From NCBI GenBank assembly GCA_937894105.1, contig CALCTI010000241.1:1-5323 (forward strand): a stretch of 5,323 nucleotides of DNA, read 5' to 3'. Shown here piece by piece: positions 3,296 to 5,323 of the stretch (within the stretch, counting starts at the first letter, position 1; each line of letters opens with the position of its first letter). Below the pieces are notes generated by a model, which saw only the letters and a program-made list of their open reading frames with translations, was not told the origin of the DNA and made no database searches. The position numbers and the translations under genes were made by a program. Source of the stretch: an uncultured cyanobacterium. GTDB lineage: Bacteria; Cyanobacteriota; Cyanobacteriia; CACIAM-69d.

Positions 3296-5124
3296 TCATC
3301 GCGGGCAACGGTCACAGCATTTAAGCAGTTTGCGTCAATGACCCAATATCGTCCGGTCTCCAAAACTGTGCATTGGGGAATTAAGGGCAGCATCGCCGGT
3401 GATTCGCCCCGTTGTAACTGTTGAATGATGGTGCTTTGGATAGGCTGATATTGCTTAAGCCAGTCATTGGCACGGCGATCGCGACCTTCTAAGTATTCAA
3501 CGGTAAAGGTACCTTGATCAATTAACCAAAAGTCGATCTTGGCTTGGGTATTGAAGTGTTTTAAAACGTTGATATCGGGTGAATATAAAGATTCCAGTGT
3601 GGCAATGGTGCGATCGCGAAACCCTTGGTAATATCCCCAGTGGTAAGGAATACCATATTCGCGGGCGATGTATACAGAACGGGCAGAAAAGGTGGGAATA
3701 TTATCCAGCTCGTCGGCGATTCCTGCGATTTTTATGGTGTTAGGTAAAATCGAGAAAAATTCATAGAGAACGGGCGTTTCTCCGGTTACATAATTAGCCT
3801 TGGGAAAGCGTCCTAAGGTTACGGGATAGGTAATCAACAGGGCGGAGAAAATAATAGAAATACATATTGCGATCGCCGTTCTTATTGACCTGAAAAGCTG
3901 TTTACGGTGATTGCTCCAGGTGAAGAGTTTATCTGTTAGCAACGCCCAGGCGATCGCCGCAGCAGTGGGCATTAGCATCGTTAAGCTGTGCTGGGTATAG
4001 CGCCCCGGTAAATGCAAACGAAAAATTAGGGCGTGGGCCAGGAGAAAGAGTCCTAGGGAAGCGATGCACCAGTGGCTGAGGGTGTGAATCTCCGGGTGGA
4101 TGCTTTGGTAAACAGGCGATCGCTTCCACCCTTTCTGGACCTGGTGCTTAATGCCTGGGATGATTCCCAGGGGCAAAAGCAGTCCTAAAGCTAGGGGAAT
4201 TGGTGTTAAAAATCCCCGTGGCATTAGGCTGCTGCGTTTGCCTAGCAACCAAAACTCTGCCCAGTCGCTGTCAAAATAATTGGCGCGTCCGTCGGGGGAA
4301 AATTCCGGCAATGTGAGGGCTAAGCTGCGGTCCACAACGGGACCATAATCAGAGGATTGGAGAGCGTAAAAAACTAGGGTGGCGATCGCAATCCCAAGCC
4401 CTAAGATCGCAATTTTCTGAGACTTTAATTGATTGACTGTGTTGTCTTTTTTACTATTGATAAAAGCTGACAATAGACGAATTATTAATAGGGCGGCCGC
4501 CACCAATAAATACTGGGGATAGAAACAGCCGAGTAAGATTAAAGCGATCGCTAGCGCCAGTTTTTTTTGTCGCACCAGACAATTTAAAACTGCTAGAAAT
4601 AGGGCAAATAAAAATGCCCGTGGAGTACCCGATGCTAAATCATCTTGGGTCCAAAGGGTTTGATCTAAAAGCAGCGCCCCCACAAAACCAACGGTGGGAA
4701 TTGGCAACAGAAACGTTACCCAGTTGAACATCAGAAATGTGGTGATTAGCCCCAGAAAAATGGGGAGCCATTTCGCTGAGTCAAGGGGGTTAAATCCTAG
4801 CTGGGCAACTCCCCAATACAGCCCGCGATAGCCCACTGGAGCCACCCCTTGAAAATAATCGGCGATGGGATCGTCGGGAAACAGGGTGGGATCCAAATAC
4901 CGCTGCATCCAAAAAATATGTTGGCGGGCGTCATCTTGGACCACGTAGGGACCGGCGGTGCCCTGTTGATAAGCAAGCCACCCAAAGCTCACGGAAAAGG
5001 TCAAACTTAGCCCCAGCCAAAACCACCATTCCCGTCGCGTCGCCTGGGCTGGCTTGGGCAAAATCCAGCGCTGCCAAGGTTTTGCAGGCGGTTCTGATGG
5101 TTTCCCCTGGGCTGGATGGGTCAC
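3292..5124 (-). CDS. Polytopic membrane protein, possible GT-C glycosyltransferase
   Basis: I recognise this only as a conserved-looking cyanobacterial membrane protein of unknown function. The 610 residues have a short Pro-rich N terminus, then about ten hydrophobic segments (near 33-52, 117-139, 143-157, 168-184, 189-222 possibly two, 237-255, 305-324, 351-369, 380-397, 412-433), then a soluble C-terminal part of about 170 residues. The first loop contains VVQDDARQH (Asp64, Asp65), an acidic pair placed as in GT-C glycosyltransferases that use lipid-linked sugars. Another motif is LPGRYTQHSL at 372-381. The C-terminal part has SARSVYIAREYGIPYHWGYY. The GTG start (5122-5124) is one base after the murG stop, without a Shine-Dalgarno, so translation probably depends on murG. 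That neighbour hints at envelope glycan assembly, but this is inference. Its TAG stop lies in the MITE boundary CTAG. Confidence 0.85.
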   Translation of the reverse strand: MTHPAQGKPSEPPAKPWQRWILPKPAQATRREWWFWLGLSLTFSVSFGWLAYQQGTAGPYVVQDDARQHIFWMQRYLDPTLFPDDPIADYFQGVAPVGYRGLYWGVAQLGFNPLDSAKWLPIFLGLITTFLMFNWVTFLLPIPTVGFVGALLLDQTLWTQDDLASGTPRAFLFALFLAVLNCLVRQKKLALAIALILLGCFYPQYLLVAAALLIIRLLSAFINSKKDNTVNQLKSQKIAILGLGIAIATLVFYALQSSDYGPVVDRSLALTLPEFSPDGRANYFDSDWAEFWLLGKRSSLMPRGFLTPIPLALGLLLPLGIIPGIKHQVQKGWKRSPVYQSIHPEIHTLSHWCIASLGLFLLAHALIFRLHLPGRYTQHSLTMLMPTAAAIAWALLTDKLFTWSNHRKQLFRSIRTAIAICISIIFSALLITYPVTLGRFPKANYVTGETPVLYEFFSILPNTIKIAGIADELDNIPTFSARSVYIAREYGIPYHWGYYQGFRDRTIATLESLYSPDINVLKHFNTQAKIDFWLIDQGTFTVEYLEGRDRRANDWLKQYQPIQSTIIQQLQRGESPAMLPLIPQCTVLETGRYWVIDANCLNAVTVARDD

Positions 5125-5125
5125 G

Positions 5126-5323
5126 TTAGGACTGACCGGCGAAAGTGCTTTCGATCAGATCGCCCAGGCGATCGCTACTGTTGGGAACGGCAGCGGCGGC
5201 GGCATTGCGGGTCATGCGTAACCGGCGATCGCTATCGTCCAGCAACTCCATCACCAAACTTTGCAAGGTGGGACCGTCCAAATCCCGCTGGGGGTAAAGC
5301 CGCGCCGCCCCTGCATCCACAAA
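5126..5323 (-). CDS. murG: MurG, C-terminal 65 residues (runs off the window)
   Basis: This is the tail of a GT28-type glycosyltransferase, best read as MurG, which adds GlcNAc to lipid I to make lipid II on the inner face of the plasma membrane. The window begins in mid-gene, FVDAGAARLYPQRDLDGPTL, then LVMELLDDSDRRLRM, an Ala-rich stretch, and SSDRLGDLIE. This order (AGAA, Q-x-x-L, LL-D-x-x-R-x-x-M, R-x-x-D-L-I) is that of MurG C termini. The sugar-binding and catalytic parts lie to the right, outside the window, so the assignment rests on the tail alone; another GT28 enzyme is possible. The stop TAA (5126-5128) is separated from the next gene's GTG by one base, a tight two-gene arrangement. 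Confidence 0.75.
   Translation of the reverse strand, partial: FVDAGAARLYPQRDLDGPTLQSLVMELLDDSDRRLRMTRNAAAAAVPNSSDRLGDLIESTFAGQS

Noticed and set aside
3929..4129. Minus-strand 66-codon frame inside the membrane-protein gene
   Set aside because: It is an out-of-frame shadow on the same strand as a long gene with coherent membrane segments.

Overview
The window looks like a cyanobacterial chromosome. The octamer GCGATCGC (HIP1) occurs about 15 times in 5.3 kb (for example at 838, 1062, 1740, 2101, 2673, 3475, 3610, 4116, 4544, 5168 and 5225). Several genes also belong to families that are mainly or largely cyanobacterial: a DUF3181-type protein, a TIGR02450-type Trp-rich protein and an AroH-class chorismate mutase. 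I cannot name the genus.

Layout, left to right. Positions 1-54 hold the end of a short CTAG-bounded repeat cut by the window edge. tRNA-His(GTG) lies on the minus strand at 68-141. A plus-strand gene for a Trp-rich protein (275-808) carries a 12-bp minisatellite in its 3' half. It converges on, and overlaps by 36 bp, a minus-strand helix-turn-helix protein (773-1216) that looks like the DNA-binding half of an IS630-type transposase without its catalytic domain. The gene-free stretch 1217-1582 holds about six degenerate 14-bp TTGA repeats, a good plus-strand intrinsic terminator and perhaps a small RNA.

The rest is on the minus strand. In transcription order, right to left: the 3' end of murG (5126-5323), a 610-residue polytopic membrane protein starting one base after the murG stop (3292-5124), then a 133-bp MITE-like element (3163-3295) sitting on that gene's stop codon. 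A promoter-bearing gap of about 300 bp follows, then aroH (2405-2863), an Hpt phosphotransfer protein overlapping it by ATGA (1974-2408), and the DUF3181 protein (1583-1882).

Functionally there are two units. One is envelope-related: MurG, which makes lipid II, coupled to an uncharacterised membrane protein with GT-C-like features. The other joins an aromatic amino-acid enzyme (chorismate to prephenate) to a two-component phosphorelay intermediate, with DUF3181 downstream. I saw no CRISPR array, toxin-antitoxin pair, phage gene or defence operon. The least explained parts are the 1217-1582 region, the arrangement around the aroH promoter, and the MITE at the stop codon.
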